From Rhizobium viscosum (GTDB taxonomy: Bacteria > Pseudomonadota > Alphaproteobacteria > Rhizobiales > Rhizobiaceae), in NCBI RefSeq assembly GCF_014873945.1, contig NZ_JADBEC010000002.1:1984001-2048000 (forward strand): a DNA stretch of 64,000 nt. Direction: 5' to 3'. Under the pieces are notes generated by a model. That model was given only the letters and a program-made list of their open reading frames with translations. It did not search any database and had not been told where the DNA came from. Made by a program: the position numbers and the translations under genes. How positions within the stretch are numbered: position 1 is the first letter of the stretch; every line of letters begins with the position of its first letter. Below, piece after piece: positions 26,137 to 35,574 of the stretch.

Positions 26137-29100
26137 ATGTATCGCAACGCTCGCCGGTGGGCTTCGCGCTCACAATTGGTGGATTCGTGGGCTCCCCGGT
26201 GGTTGGGTGTCGGCCGAAAGGCAAAGCCTCATAAGAACGCCGATCGGCTCGAGGATAGTGCTCAACTTGCGACATCCGTGCAGACAGGGGGCGGACCTAC
26301 GGGCAGCGCCCTTGTCGGCAGTCCTGACGATAACTCCGCACTCGGCGGACATGATACTGAACGGAGGGTGGACGCGGTCAGCGCAGCAGACGGTCAAGGC
26401 GATCTCGACCACGTGTTTCCATCCTTGGCCGACGCTTTCGCAGCGGCGCGCGAAACGAGCGTTGGAAGCGGAGATTCTGCTGCGTCTGTACGGTCGGCCC
26501 ATGATCCGGTTTTTGCACCTTTCGGGCGGAACGCGAGCGGCGCTGTCTTGCCCCCTTATCGCAGCTATTCCGGAATTGTCAGCATAGGCGAGGATCCCCT
26601 GGCCCCGTATCTGCCGCAGAACCCCGCACCGACAGTATCAGGGCAAGGTTCCTCCGCCGTAGCAGGCGGGCGCGCTCACTCCGGCAAGGTGGTCATTCTC
26701 GAATCGAGCCCATCGGCAGCGGCTGCTGCACACCACGGCGGATCGAATTCATTGGCATTTGGCATGCCCTTTGGTGTCTGCGGCTGTGGCTACTTCACAT
26801 CCCCCACGCGGATTCTCGATTGGGCCCATGGCGGCGGCCTGCTTCAACAGGACGGTCAATTGCCGGGGACCAGGCTGACCGAAGGGCCGGACTATGTCGC
26901 GACGATCAAGCGGGCCATCAGCGCCTCGGTCAGCGACCCGCTTCTCGATCGCGACTTATCCCCGCTCTCGGGCTGGCGCGGGACCGCAAGCTGGACGGAT
27001 TCGACGAACTTGAACGGATCGTTGCCCGGCGGCGGAGAAATGGGAACGGCAACCGGCACCAAGGGCGTCGGCGAACTTTCCGGCTCGGTCACCACACCGC
27101 CGATCACGCAGCGGTCGGTGACGACGCAAAATCTGGCCGCGACGGCGGTCGCGACGCCCGCCAACAAGGTCGTGGAGGAAAACCTGCTGCCGGGCAACCC
27201 GGAAAGCGAGTGGGGCATCGTTGGCGCCGGTAGCTCCAATATCGAGGGATTTGCGACTGACATCAGCGTCGATAACGGCAAGACGATCAGCTTCAAGATC
27301 GACACCGATTCCAACAACTACCGGATCGATATCTACCGCCTCGGCTATTATGGCGGCATGGGCGCGCGCAAGGTCAAGACCATTCAGCACACCGGCGTGC
27401 AGAATCAACCCAATCCGTTGCGCAATGCCACGACCGGCACCGTGGATGCCGGTAACTGGGCAGTTTCGGCTTCGTGGACCGTACCTGACGATGCTGTCTC
27501 GGGCGTCTATATCGCCAAGCTTGTGCGGCAGGATGGCACCTTCGGCGAAAATCATATCCCGTTCATCGTGCGCGACGACGACAGCCATAGCGACATCGTC
27601 TTCCAGACCGCTGACCAGACCTGGCAGGCCTATAATGGCTGGGGTGGCGCAAACTTCTATGGCGGCAACGGTCCGGCGACGGGGCAGGGCGCTGGCCGCG
27701 CCTATGCGGTCAGTTACAACAGGCCGATTGCGACCCGCGGCGGGGTTGGCACTTTTGCCGGTCCGCAGGACTATCTGTTCGGCGCCGAATATGCGGGCAT
27801 CTACTGGCTTGAGCAGAACGGCTATGATGTTTCGTACCTGTCGGGTGTCGACGTCGACCGCTATGGCAGCCTGTTGCTCAATCATAAGACCTATGTTGAT
27901 GCCGGGCATGATGAATACTGGTCTGGACAGCAGAGAACCAATGTCGAAGCCGCGCGCGATGCGGGCGTCAACCTGATGTTCTGGAGCGGTAACGAGGTCT
28001 ATTGGCGCACCCGTTGGGGCAATGCCTACAGCGCCGACGGCACGCCTTATCGGACCCTTATTTCCTACAAGGAGACATGGTCGCCCAGTGCCAGCATCGA
28101 CCCTTCCAACGAATGGACGGGCACGTTCCGCGATCCGCGCCTCAGCCCACCCGCTGTCGGCGGCGGAAACCCGGAAAACTCACTGACCGGGCAGTTGTTC
28201 AAGGTCGATGATGTCGGCAGCAATCTCCAGGCGATCACTATTCCCTATGACGACGCCAACCTGCGCTTCTGGCGCGATACGAGCGTTGCCAATCTTCAGC
28301 CCGGCCAGACGGCAACACTAACCAAGAACTATCTTGGTTACGAATGGGACGAAGCGGTTGACAACGGCTTCGATCCGGCCGGCCTCGTCAAGCTGTCGTC
28401 GACGACGCTTCCGGTCAGCACCTACTTGCTCGATTACGGAAACACGACCGGCAATGCGACCTCGACCCACAATCTGACGCTCTATCGTGCGCCGAGCGGT
28501 GCGCTGGTATTCGGCGCCGGTACTGTCTACTGGACATGGGGCTTAAGCAACAACCACGATAATGAGGCGACCCCGACCGATCCCCGCGTGCAGCAGGCAA
28601 TGGTCAATCTGCTTGCCGACATGGGCATTCAGCCCGGGACGCTACAGTCCGGCCTTGTCGCCGCGACGGGCTCCACCGATCATGTCGCACCGACTTCCAT
28701 CATCACCGCGCCATCAACGGCGACCGTTGGCTCCACGGTCACGATTACAGGTACCGCCACTGACACGGGCGGCGGGGTCATTGCCGGCGTCGAGGTCTCG
28801 ACCGACAATGGGGCGAGCTGGCATCCGGCGACGGGCGATGAGAACTGGACATATACATGGTCGCCGCAGGTCGCGGGCAGCTATACGATCAGGTCACGGG
28901 CTGTCGACGACAGCATCAACCTTGAGACACCCTCGGCGGGACGCACGGTCACCGTCAGCGGGCCGAGCTACACCTCTCTCTTCGGTTCGGCGACGCCAGC
29001 GGTCGTCAATACCGGCGACACGTCGGCCGTCGAGCTCGGGGTCAAATTCCAGACCTCCGTGGCCGGCACCGTCACTGGCATTCGTTTCTATAAGGGCAGC

Positions 29101-31302
29101 CAGGATACCGGCACGCATACCGGTTCACTCTGGTCGAGTACGGGTACGCGGATCGCGACTCTCACCTTCACGAACGAAACTGCCAGCGGCTGGCAGACGG
29201 CCTATTTTTCGAGCCCGGTGGCCTTGACGGCTGGGCAGACCTACACGGCGTCCTACCATACGAATACCGGCCACTATTCGACAACTGCCAACTATTTCAC
29301 CTCCAATGTGACGAGTGGCCCGCTAACGGCGCCGGCCAGCGGCAATGGCGTCTACCGCTATGGTAGCACCAGCCTGTTCCCCACGAGCACCTTCGAGCAG
29401 ACCAACTACTGGGTCGATGTGATGTTCACCACGCCGGGCTCCAACACGGTGCCGACGGCAGTTGCCGATGCGGGCGACGCGACCGAGAAGGGTGGGGTGG
29501 CGAACGGTTCGGGCGGTGTGGTTGCCAGTGGTAACGTGCTGACCAACGACACCGATCCGGATGCCGGTGACACCAAGACGGTGACGGCCGTGGTCTTCGG
29601 CTCGACGTCGGGCACGCTCGGTTCGGCGCTGAGCGGCACTTACGGCAGTCTCGTGCTCAACGCATCGGGTGCCTATAGTTATGCCGTCAACGAGACCAAT
29701 GCCGCCGTGCAGGCGCTGCGCCAGTCGACCAATACGCTGAGCGATGTCTTCAGCTATACGATGCGCGACACTGCCGGTGCCACCGCCACGGCCAACCTGA
29801 CCATCACCATCCACGGTGCTAATGATGCGCCGGTGCTGGCCGTCCAGACGGCGACCCAGAACGCCACCACCGGCTCGGCCTTCTCCTTCACGCTGCCGAC
29901 CACGACCTTCAGCGATGTCGACAGCGGCGAGACGCTGACCTATTCGGCAACGGCTTCCGATGGCACGGCATTGCCTGCCTGGCTGAGCTTCAATGCCTCG
30001 ACGCGGACGTTCAGTGGTACTCCGACGACAGGCGGGACCTATGGCGTCAAGGTAACCGCGACCGATCTTGGCGGCCTCGCCGCCAACGAGACCTTCAATA
30101 TCGCTGTATCGACGCCCGGCAACACGGTACCGACGGCGGTTGCCGATGCGGGTGATGCGACGGAGAAGGGTGGCGTTGCCAATGGTTCGGGTGGGGTGGT
30201 TGCGAGCGGCAATGTGCTGACCAACGACACCGATCCGGATGCCGGTGACACCAAGACGGTGACGGCCGTGGTCTTCGGGGCGACATCAGGCACGCTCGGT
30301 TCGGCGCTGAGCGGCACTTACGGCAGTCTCGTGCTCAACGCATCGGGTGCCTATAGTTATGCCGTCAACGAGACCAATGCCGCCGTGCAGGCGCTGCGCC
30401 AGTCGACCAATACGCTGAGCGATGTCTTCAGCTATACGATGCGCGACACTGCCGGTGCCACCGCCACGGCAAACCTCACCATCACCATCCATGGTGCCAA
30501 CGACGCCCCGGTGCTGGCCGTCCAGACGGCGACCCAGAACGCCACCACCGGCTCGGCCTTCTCCTTCACGCTGCCGACCACGACCTTCAGCGATGTCGAC
30601 AGCGGCGAGACGCTGACCTACACGGCAACGGCTGCCGATGGCACGGCATTGCCCGCCTGGCTGGCCTTCAACGCCACGACCCGGACGTTCAGTGGTACTC
30701 CGACGACAGCAGGCACCTATGGCGTCAAGGTAACGGCGACCGATCTCGGTGGCCTTGCGGCCAACGAGACCTTCAATATCGCTGTGTCGGCGGCGCCGAC
30801 GACCTACAGCCTGTTTTCCGCCTCCAGCACGCCGACCCAGACGAACCTCAATGATGGCCAGCAGCTCGAGCTCGGGGTCAAGTTCCAGGCGAACGTTGCC
30901 GGTGACATTACCGCCATCAAGTTCTATCGCAGTGCCAACGACAACGGACAGAACGTCGTCGACCTCTGGACGTCCACGGGCACCAAGCTCGCCAGCGCCA
31001 CCTTCACCAACACCACGGCGAGCGGCTGGCAGACGGTGAACTTTACAACACCGGTCACCATCACCGCCAATACCACCTATGTCGCCTCCTATCACACGAC
31101 CGGTGCCTATGTGGCGACAGACGCCTTCTTCAACAATGCCGTGACAAATGGTCCGCTGACCGCCCAGTCCAGTGCTGCGGCCGGCGGCAACGGCGTCTAC
31201 GCCTATGGCGGCTCCGCCACGACGGGGCTCTTCCCGAGCAATACCTATGATTCAGCGAATTACTATGCCGATGTGATCTTCCGCCCGCAGCTCGCCGCAT
31301 GA
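26137..31302 (+). CDS. 1721-residue modular protein: dimethylformamidase-like core, Ig-like, DUF4082 and VCBS/cadherin-like repeats
   Basis: Order of regions: 1-345, low-complexity with no recognised domain or Sec signal. About 350-845, a domain like the large subunit of N,N-dimethylformamidase (IDIYRLGYYGGMGARKV, DAGHDEYWSGQQRTNVEAA, LMFWSGNEVYWRTRW, TGTFRDPRL). About 850-945, an Ig-like domain with ISTDNGASW-type wording. About 946-1100, DUF4082 (LGVKFQTSVAGTVTGIRFYKG). Then 1102-1327 and 1328-1550, two copies of a VCBS plus cadherin/putative-Ig unit (NVLTNDTDPDAGDTKTVTAV; FSFTLPTTTFSDVDSGETL). Finally 1555-1721, a second DUF4082. VCBS proteins usually leave by type I secretion, but no RTX repeats or transporter genes are seen. 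A GAGAGGG site precedes the ATG. It is probably an exported hydrolase or adhesin, function unknown. Confidence 0.82.
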   Translation: MYRNARRWASRSQLVDSWAPRWLGVGRKAKPHKNADRLEDSAQLATSVQTGGGPTGSALVGSPDDNSALGGHDTERRVDAVSAADGQGDLDHVFPSLADAFAAARETSVGSGDSAASVRSAHDPVFAPFGRNASGAVLPPYRSYSGIVSIGEDPLAPYLPQNPAPTVSGQGSSAVAGGRAHSGKVVILESSPSAAAAAHHGGSNSLAFGMPFGVCGCGYFTSPTRILDWAHGGGLLQQDGQLPGTRLTEGPDYVATIKRAISASVSDPLLDRDLSPLSGWRGTASWTDSTNLNGSLPGGGEMGTATGTKGVGELSGSVTTPPITQRSVTTQNLAATAVATPANKVVEENLLPGNPESEWGIVGAGSSNIEGFATDISVDNGKTISFKIDTDSNNYRIDIYRLGYYGGMGARKVKTIQHTGVQNQPNPLRNATTGTVDAGNWAVSASWTVPDDAVSGVYIAKLVRQDGTFGENHIPFIVRDDDSHSDIVFQTADQTWQAYNGWGGANFYGGNGPATGQGAGRAYAVSYNRPIATRGGVGTFAGPQDYLFGAEYAGIYWLEQNGYDVSYLSGVDVDRYGSLLLNHKTYVDAGHDEYWSGQQRTNVEAARDAGVNLMFWSGNEVYWRTRWGNAYSADGTPYRTLISYKETWSPSASIDPSNEWTGTFRDPRLSPPAVGGGNPENSLTGQLFKVDDVGSNLQAITIPYDDANLRFWRDTSVANLQPGQTATLTKNYLGYEWDEAVDNGFDPAGLVKLSSTTLPVSTYLLDYGNTTGNATSTHNLTLYRAPSGALVFGAGTVYWTWGLSNNHDNEATPTDPRVQQAMVNLLADMGIQPGTLQSGLVAATGSTDHVAPTSIITAPSTATVGSTVTITGTATDTGGGVIAGVEVSTDNGASWHPATGDENWTYTWSPQVAGSYTIRSRAVDDSINLETPSAGRTVTVSGPSYTSLFGSATPAVVNTGDTSAVELGVKFQTSVAGTVTGIRFYKGSQDTGTHTGSLWSSTGTRIATLTFTNETASGWQTAYFSSPVALTAGQTYTASYHTNTGHYSTTANYFTSNVTSGPLTAPASGNGVYRYGSTSLFPTSTFEQTNYWVDVMFTTPGSNTVPTAVADAGDATEKGGVANGSGGVVASGNVLTNDTDPDAGDTKTVTAVVFGSTSGTLGSALSGTYGSLVLNASGAYSYAVNETNAAVQALRQSTNTLSDVFSYTMRDTAGATATANLTITIHGANDAPVLAVQTATQNATTGSAFSFTLPTTTFSDVDSGETLTYSATASDGTALPAWLSFNASTRTFSGTPTTGGTYGVKVTATDLGGLAANETFNIAVSTPGNTVPTAVADAGDATEKGGVANGSGGVVASGNVLTNDTDPDAGDTKTVTAVVFGATSGTLGSALSGTYGSLVLNASGAYSYAVNETNAAVQALRQSTNTLSDVFSYTMRDTAGATATANLTITIHGANDAPVLAVQTATQNATTGSAFSFTLPTTTFSDVDSGETLTYTATAADGTALPAWLAFNATTRTFSGTPTTAGTYGVKVTATDLGGLAANETFNIAVSAAPTTYSLFSASSTPTQTNLNDGQQLELGVKFQANVAGDITAIKFYRSANDNGQNVVDLWTSTGTKLASATFTNTTASGWQTVNFTTPVTITANTTYVASYHTTGAYVATDAFFNNAVTNGPLTAQSSAAAGGNGVYAYGGSATTGLFPSNTYDSANYYADVIFRPQLAA
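29443..30789 (+). repeat. Two tandem 678-bp units inside the modular protein gene
   Basis: The unit beginning AACACGGT at 29443 repeats from 30121 with a 678-bp (226-codon) period. Long stretches, for example from about 30220 to 30460 against 29542 to 29782, are almost base-for-base identical, while other stretches differ at third positions. The second unit ends near 30789. The pattern indicates duplication followed by partial homogenisation. Confidence 0.9.
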
Positions 31303-31393
31303 GCCATCGCAAGGAGGTTAGGAACAGGATTCGAATGAGGCTTATGCGACGCAAACGCCAACCGCTTTCGGTGTCCATATCCAGGGAATGCCG

Positions 31394-32578
31394 ATGAACA
31401 GGATCGAGCGGCTTCCGGTGACCGTGCTCGCCGGTTTTCTCGGGGCTGGCAAGACGACGCTTCTCAGTCACGTCCTGAACAATCGTGATGGTTTGCGGGT
31501 TGCCGTCATCGTCAACGACATGAGTGAAGTGAACATAGATGCGAGCCTCATTCGAGACGGCGGCTGCAACCTGTCGCATACGACGGAGACATTGGTCGAG
31601 CTCAGCAATGGCTGCATATGCTGCACCCTGCGCAATGACCTGCTGACGGAAGTGCGGCGACTGGCCGAAGAAGGACGATACGACTATCTGTTGATCGAGG
31701 GTACCGGCATTGCCGAGCCGCGCCCCATCGCGGCGACATTTTCCTTCTGCGATGAAAACGGCGTTTCGCTTTCTGATTTTGCCAGACTCGACACGATGGT
31801 CACGGTGGTAGATGCTGCAAACCTGTTAGCCGACTACAGTAGCGCCGATCTGCTTGCCGATCGCGGCTTGCAACGGGACGGTGAGGACCGGCGCACCCTC
31901 ATCGACCTGCTGGTCGACCAGATCGAGTTTGCCGATGTTGTCGTGATCAACAAGAGCTCGGATGCGACTGAAGAGGTCCGCGCGGAGATCCGCAAGATAG
32001 TTGCGTCTCTCAACCCGGATGCGCGTCAGGTGGAGACGGATCTCGGCAAGGTTTCTCTGGCAACCGTTCTCAATACTGGCCTCTTCGATGAAGAAAAGGC
32101 GGCCGCGCATCCCTTGTGGCACAAAGAATTGTACAGCCCGGGCGAACATGTCCCCGAGACGGAGGAATATGGGGTATCGAGCTTTGTCTACCGCACGAGA
32201 CGCCCCTTCGACCCTAAGCGATTTCGTGCATTCCTGGACGAGCCCTGGCCGGGAGTGCTTCGCGCCAAGGGCCATTTCTGGCTTGCCACACGCCCGCGTC
32301 ACGTGGGCCTGATGTCGGCTGCAGGCGTGCAGCGACGCTGCGAACCCATGGGGCTCTGGTGGGCAGCCGTTCCCCGGCAGGACTGGCCGAGCCATCAGCA
32401 GTTTCATCAGCACCTGCAGAGCCGGTGGGACAGCGCCTGGGGCGATCGCCGGCAGGAACTGGTGTTCATTGGCGTTGGAATGGACGAGACGGGTGTGCGC
32501 ACCGCATTGGACGATTGCCTCGCCAGCGCCGATCCGCGCGACTGGGCGGCTCTCGAAGATCCGTTCCCGGCCTGGTAG
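31394..32578 (+). CDS. COG0523/CobW-family metallochaperone GTPase
   Basis: A 394-residue G3E GTPase. It has Walker A GFLGAGKTTLLSHVLN, the metal-binding CxCC motif in SNGCICCTLRNDLL near residue 75, LIEGTGIAEPRPIAATF (Walker B/switch), the base-specificity motif VVINKSSD, and a CobW_C domain at about 270-380. The family delivers zinc or other metals to client enzymes. No cobalamin, nitrile hydratase or urease genes are nearby, so a zinc-homeostasis (ZigA/YciC-like) role is the best guess. The ATG at 31394 is six bases from AGGGA; the one two codons earlier overlaps that site. No Zur-like box was recognised. It converges on the M20 gene with a 10-bp gap. Confidence 0.87.
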   Translation: MNRIERLPVTVLAGFLGAGKTTLLSHVLNNRDGLRVAVIVNDMSEVNIDASLIRDGGCNLSHTTETLVELSNGCICCTLRNDLLTEVRRLAEEGRYDYLLIEGTGIAEPRPIAATFSFCDENGVSLSDFARLDTMVTVVDAANLLADYSSADLLADRGLQRDGEDRRTLIDLLVDQIEFADVVVINKSSDATEEVRAEIRKIVASLNPDARQVETDLGKVSLATVLNTGLFDEEKAAAHPLWHKELYSPGEHVPETEEYGVSSFVYRTRRPFDPKRFRAFLDEPWPGVLRAKGHFWLATRPRHVGLMSAAGVQRRCEPMGLWWAAVPRQDWPSHQQFHQHLQSRWDSAWGDRRQELVFIGVGMDETGVRTALDDCLASADPRDWAALEDPFPAW

Positions 32579-32588
32579 GCGAAAGCTC

Positions 32589-33770
32589 TCAGCCGTCGAG
32601 ATAGCGTTCGGTCAAGCGCGCCCACATCGCAGCGCCCATCGTCAGGGATTTGTCGGCAAAGTCGTATTTGGCACTGTGCAGGATCGCGGATTCCACACCG
32701 TTGCCGAGCCGCAGGAAGCTGCCGGGCTTGTGCTCGAGGAAATGCGAGAAGTCCTCGCTGCCGGGGATGAGGTTGCAGAGGGCTACCTTGTCGGCACCGA
32801 CAAGCTCTTCTGCAACCGTGCGGGCGAACTCGGTTTCCGCCTCCGAATTGACGACCACGGGATGTCCGCGCGTGTATTCGATTTTCGCGGTTGCGCCGTA
32901 ACCGTCTGCAATCGTTTCGGCGAGCCTGCGGATCCTGGCCTCCAAGGTGTCGCGCACCTTCGGATCGAAGGAGCGGATGCTGAGCAGCAGTTTTGCACTT
33001 TCGGGGATGACGTTTGCGGCCTCGCCGGCATGGATCGCCCCGACCGTGACGACGGCGGTCTGTGTTGGATCGATGTTACGGGAGACGACTGATTGCAAGC
33101 TGACGACGAGGTTGCAGGCAACGACCACCGGATCGACGGTCAGATGCGGACGCGAGGCGTGGCCGCCCTTGCCCTTGATGACGATCTCGGCGCTGTCGGC
33201 AGCCGCCATCAGCGGACCCGACCGCATCAGCCAGGTGCCCTCGGGTGCGCCCGGATGATTGTGCAGGCCGAAGATAACATCGAAGGGAAAGCGTTCGAAC
33301 AGCCCGTCGGCGATCATTGCCGGCGCGCCACTCACCGCGCCTGCCTCCTCGGCCGGCTGGAAAATGAGATTGACGGTACCGTTGAAGCGGCGTGTGCGCG
33401 CCAGGTATTCGGCGGCGCCCAAGAGGATCGTGGTATGGCCGTCATGTCCGCAGGCATGCATCTTGCCAGCCACCGTGCTGGCATAGGGGCGACCGGTCTC
33501 CTCGGTGATCGGCAGGGCGTCCATATCGGCGCGGATGGCGATGCTCTTCTTTCCGGCGCCAACCGTCATGCGCGCCACCACGCCGTGACCGCCGACGTTG
33601 CGGGTCACCTCATAACCCCAGGATTCAAGCTTTTCGGCAACGAAACGGGCAGTCTCAGCCTCCTCGAAGGAGAGTTCAGGATGGGCGTGGAGATGCCGGC
33701 GGATAGCCGTCAGTTCCACTTCCATCGGTTCGAAATCGGAGAGGCGGGCAAAATCATTGTCGAGGGACAT
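32589..33770 (-). CDS. M20 family amidohydrolase (hippurate hydrolase / N-acyl-amino-acid deacylase type)
   Basis: A 393-residue metalloenzyme. It has RRHLHAHPELSFEE at the N-terminus, the metal-binding ADMDALPITEETG and MHACGHDGHTTILLGAA, the catalytic Glu in FQPAEEAGAVSGAPAMI, a dimerisation-domain segment GKGGHASRPHLTVDPVV, and GSEDFSHFLEHKPGSFLRLG near the end. It should hydrolyse an amide bond in an N-acylated amino acid or similar compound in the cytoplasm. It is the last gene of the operon with a polar-amino-acid ABC transporter (86-bp gap), suggesting that it processes the imported substrate. Confidence 0.9.
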   Translation of the reverse strand: MSLDNDFARLSDFEPMEVELTAIRRHLHAHPELSFEEAETARFVAEKLESWGYEVTRNVGGHGVVARMTVGAGKKSIAIRADMDALPITEETGRPYASTVAGKMHACGHDGHTTILLGAAEYLARTRRFNGTVNLIFQPAEEAGAVSGAPAMIADGLFERFPFDVIFGLHNHPGAPEGTWLMRSGPLMAAADSAEIVIKGKGGHASRPHLTVDPVVVACNLVVSLQSVVSRNIDPTQTAVVTVGAIHAGEAANVIPESAKLLLSIRSFDPKVRDTLEARIRRLAETIADGYGATAKIEYTRGHPVVVNSEAETEFARTVAEELVGADKVALCNLIPGSEDFSHFLEHKPGSFLRLGNGVESAILHSAKYDFADKSLTMGAAMWARLTERYLDG

Positions 33771-33856
33771 GGCAGTTCCAGTTTGATGGGCGCGATATCG
33801 CCGGCCGGCTCACGCTAAAGCCAGCCCGCACGGCATGGGCATGGGGAGCCGCCGCG

Positions 33857-34636
33857 CTAGATGAAGCGCGACAGGAAGCTTCGGGTGCGGGGGTGCTGCG
33901 GGTTGCCGATCACGTCTTCCGGCTTGCCCTGTTCCACGACCCTGCCGCCATCCATGAAGACGACGCGGTCGGCCGCTTCCCTCGCGAAACCGATCTCGTG
34001 GGTGACGACGATCATGGTCAGGCCCTGGTTTGCGAGATCTCGCATGGTGGCGAGAACTTCGCCGACCAGTTCGGGGTCGAGTGCTGAGGTCGGCTCATCG
34101 AAGAGCATCAGCTTCGGCTTGATGGCCAGCGCGCGGGCAATCGCCACGCGCTGCTGCTGGCCGCCGGAAAGCTGGCGCGGGTAGCTGTCGGCCTTGGCCG
34201 AAAGCCCGACCCGCTCCAGGAGCCCCAACGCATTTTCGGTCGCGGCCTTGCGGCTTTCGCCGTGTATGCCCACCGGCGCCTCGATGATGTTCTGCAGCGC
34301 CGTCATATGGGGGTAGAGATTGAACTGCTGGAACACCATGCCGATCTTGCGGCGCTGCAGGGCGATCGCATGGTTCGAGAGCTGCAGCAGCCGATCCTTG
34401 TGCAGGCGGTAGCCGATCTGTTCACCGTCCACCTCGATCGAACCCTGGTTGATGGATTCGAGGTGGTTGATACAGCGCAGGAACGTCGACTTGCCGGAAC
34501 CGGAGGGGCCAAGGACGACGACGACCTCCCCCGGCGCGACGTCGAGATCGATACCCTTCAGCACTTCCAGATCTGCGAAGGACTTGTGGACATTGCGCGC
34601 CTTGACGAGAGGCTCGATAGTGGCAATCTCGTTCAT
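33857..34636 (-). CDS. Polar amino acid ABC transporter ATP-binding protein
   Basis: A 259-residue GlnQ/HisP-type ATPase: Walker A GPSGSGKSTFLRCINHLE, MVFQQFNLYPHMTALQNI, signature QLSGGQQQRVAIARALA, Walker B MLFDEPTSALDPELVGEVL, switch TMIVVTHEIGFAREAADRVV, and the family tail NPQHPRTRSFLSRF. The start overlaps the permease stop by four bases. Confidence 0.93.
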   Translation of the reverse strand: MNEIATIEPLVKARNVHKSFADLEVLKGIDLDVAPGEVVVVLGPSGSGKSTFLRCINHLESINQGSIEVDGEQIGYRLHKDRLLQLSNHAIALQRRKIGMVFQQFNLYPHMTALQNIIEAPVGIHGESRKAATENALGLLERVGLSAKADSYPRQLSGGQQQRVAIARALAIKPKLMLFDEPTSALDPELVGEVLATMRDLANQGLTMIVVTHEIGFAREAADRVVFMDGGRVVEQGKPEDVIGNPQHPRTRSFLSRFI

Positions 34637-35574
34637 GCACCTGCCTCCGTTGCCTGTGCCATGACGGCTTCTTCTTTTGCCGGTTTGGCGGCGCCCGTGC
34701 GGCGATCGCCGCGGCTGTAATAGCGCTCGATATAGGTCTGGCCGATATTCAGGACCGACGTGATGAGCAGGTACCAGAGAACGGCGACGAGCAGCATCGG
34801 CACGATCTCGAATGTGCGGTTGTAGATGGACTGCACCGAATAGAGGAGATCAGCCATGGCTATGACGCTGACGATTGAGGTTGCCTTGATCATGCTGATC
34901 AGCTGGTTTCCCGTCGGCGGAACGATCGAGCGCATGGCCTGCGGAATGATGATACGGCGAAGCGCGCGAATGCGCGTCATGCCGAAGGCTTCCGCCGTCT
35001 CGAATTGGCCCTTGTCCACCGAAAGCAGCCCGCCGCGGATGACTTCCGCCATATAGGCGGACTCATTGAGCGCGAGACCGGCGATCGCGGCCGTCATCGG
35101 GCTGATCACCGAATTCGTATCCCAGCTCATGAAGGTCGGGCCGAAGGGAATGCCGAGGGACAAAGTCGGAAACAGCGTTGAAAGATTGTACCAGAAGATC
35201 AGCTGTACCAGGAGCGGTGTTCCGCGAAAGAACCAGATGAACAGCGAGGCGAGCGAGCTCGCCAGCCGATCGCTGGACATCCTCGCGACGGCCAAGACGA
35301 GGCCGAGCGCGATGCCGATGATCATCGCGACGACCGTCAGGCCGAGCGAGACGTAAAGGCCACTGATGACGGTCGGGTCGAAGAAATATTGAGCGACGAC
35401 CGGCCAGCCGAAATTCTCGTTATGCGCGACCGACCAGGCCCAGTAGGCGACGATCGCAAGCGTGATGCCCCAGGCCGCGACGCGGCCCTTGGGGAAGGGC
35501 TTGTGGGCATGGGCCACATCCCGGCTTCTCGCATCGCCGGAGGGCGATGCGAGTGTTTGCGTCTGTGTGCTCAT
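34633..35574 (-). CDS. Polar amino acid ABC transporter permease
   Basis: A 313-residue HisM/GlnP-family permease. Its hydrophilic N-terminal 30 residues precede a first helix, then the characteristic FFRGTPLLVQLIFWYN and ESAYMAEVIRGGLLSVDKGQFETAEAFG, with the coupling segment RIIIPQAMRSIVPPTGNQLISMIK. The long N- and C-terminal extensions (about 30 residues each) resemble single-gene permeases that work as homodimers, consistent with only one permease gene here. It overlaps both neighbours by four bases. Confidence 0.92.
   Translation of the reverse strand: MSTQTQTLASPSGDARSRDVAHAHKPFPKGRVAAWGITLAIVAYWAWSVAHNENFGWPVVAQYFFDPTVISGLYVSLGLTVVAMIIGIALGLVLAVARMSSDRLASSLASLFIWFFRGTPLLVQLIFWYNLSTLFPTLSLGIPFGPTFMSWDTNSVISPMTAAIAGLALNESAYMAEVIRGGLLSVDKGQFETAEAFGMTRIRALRRIIIPQAMRSIVPPTGNQLISMIKATSIVSVIAMADLLYSVQSIYNRTFEIVPMLLVAVLWYLLITSVLNIGQTYIERYYSRGDRRTGAAKPAKEEAVMAQATEAGA

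Noticed and set aside
29443..30789. CRISPR-like or transposon repeat
   Set aside because: Two 678-bp in-frame units encoding VCBS domains, with no short regular repeats, spacers or terminal inverted repeats.
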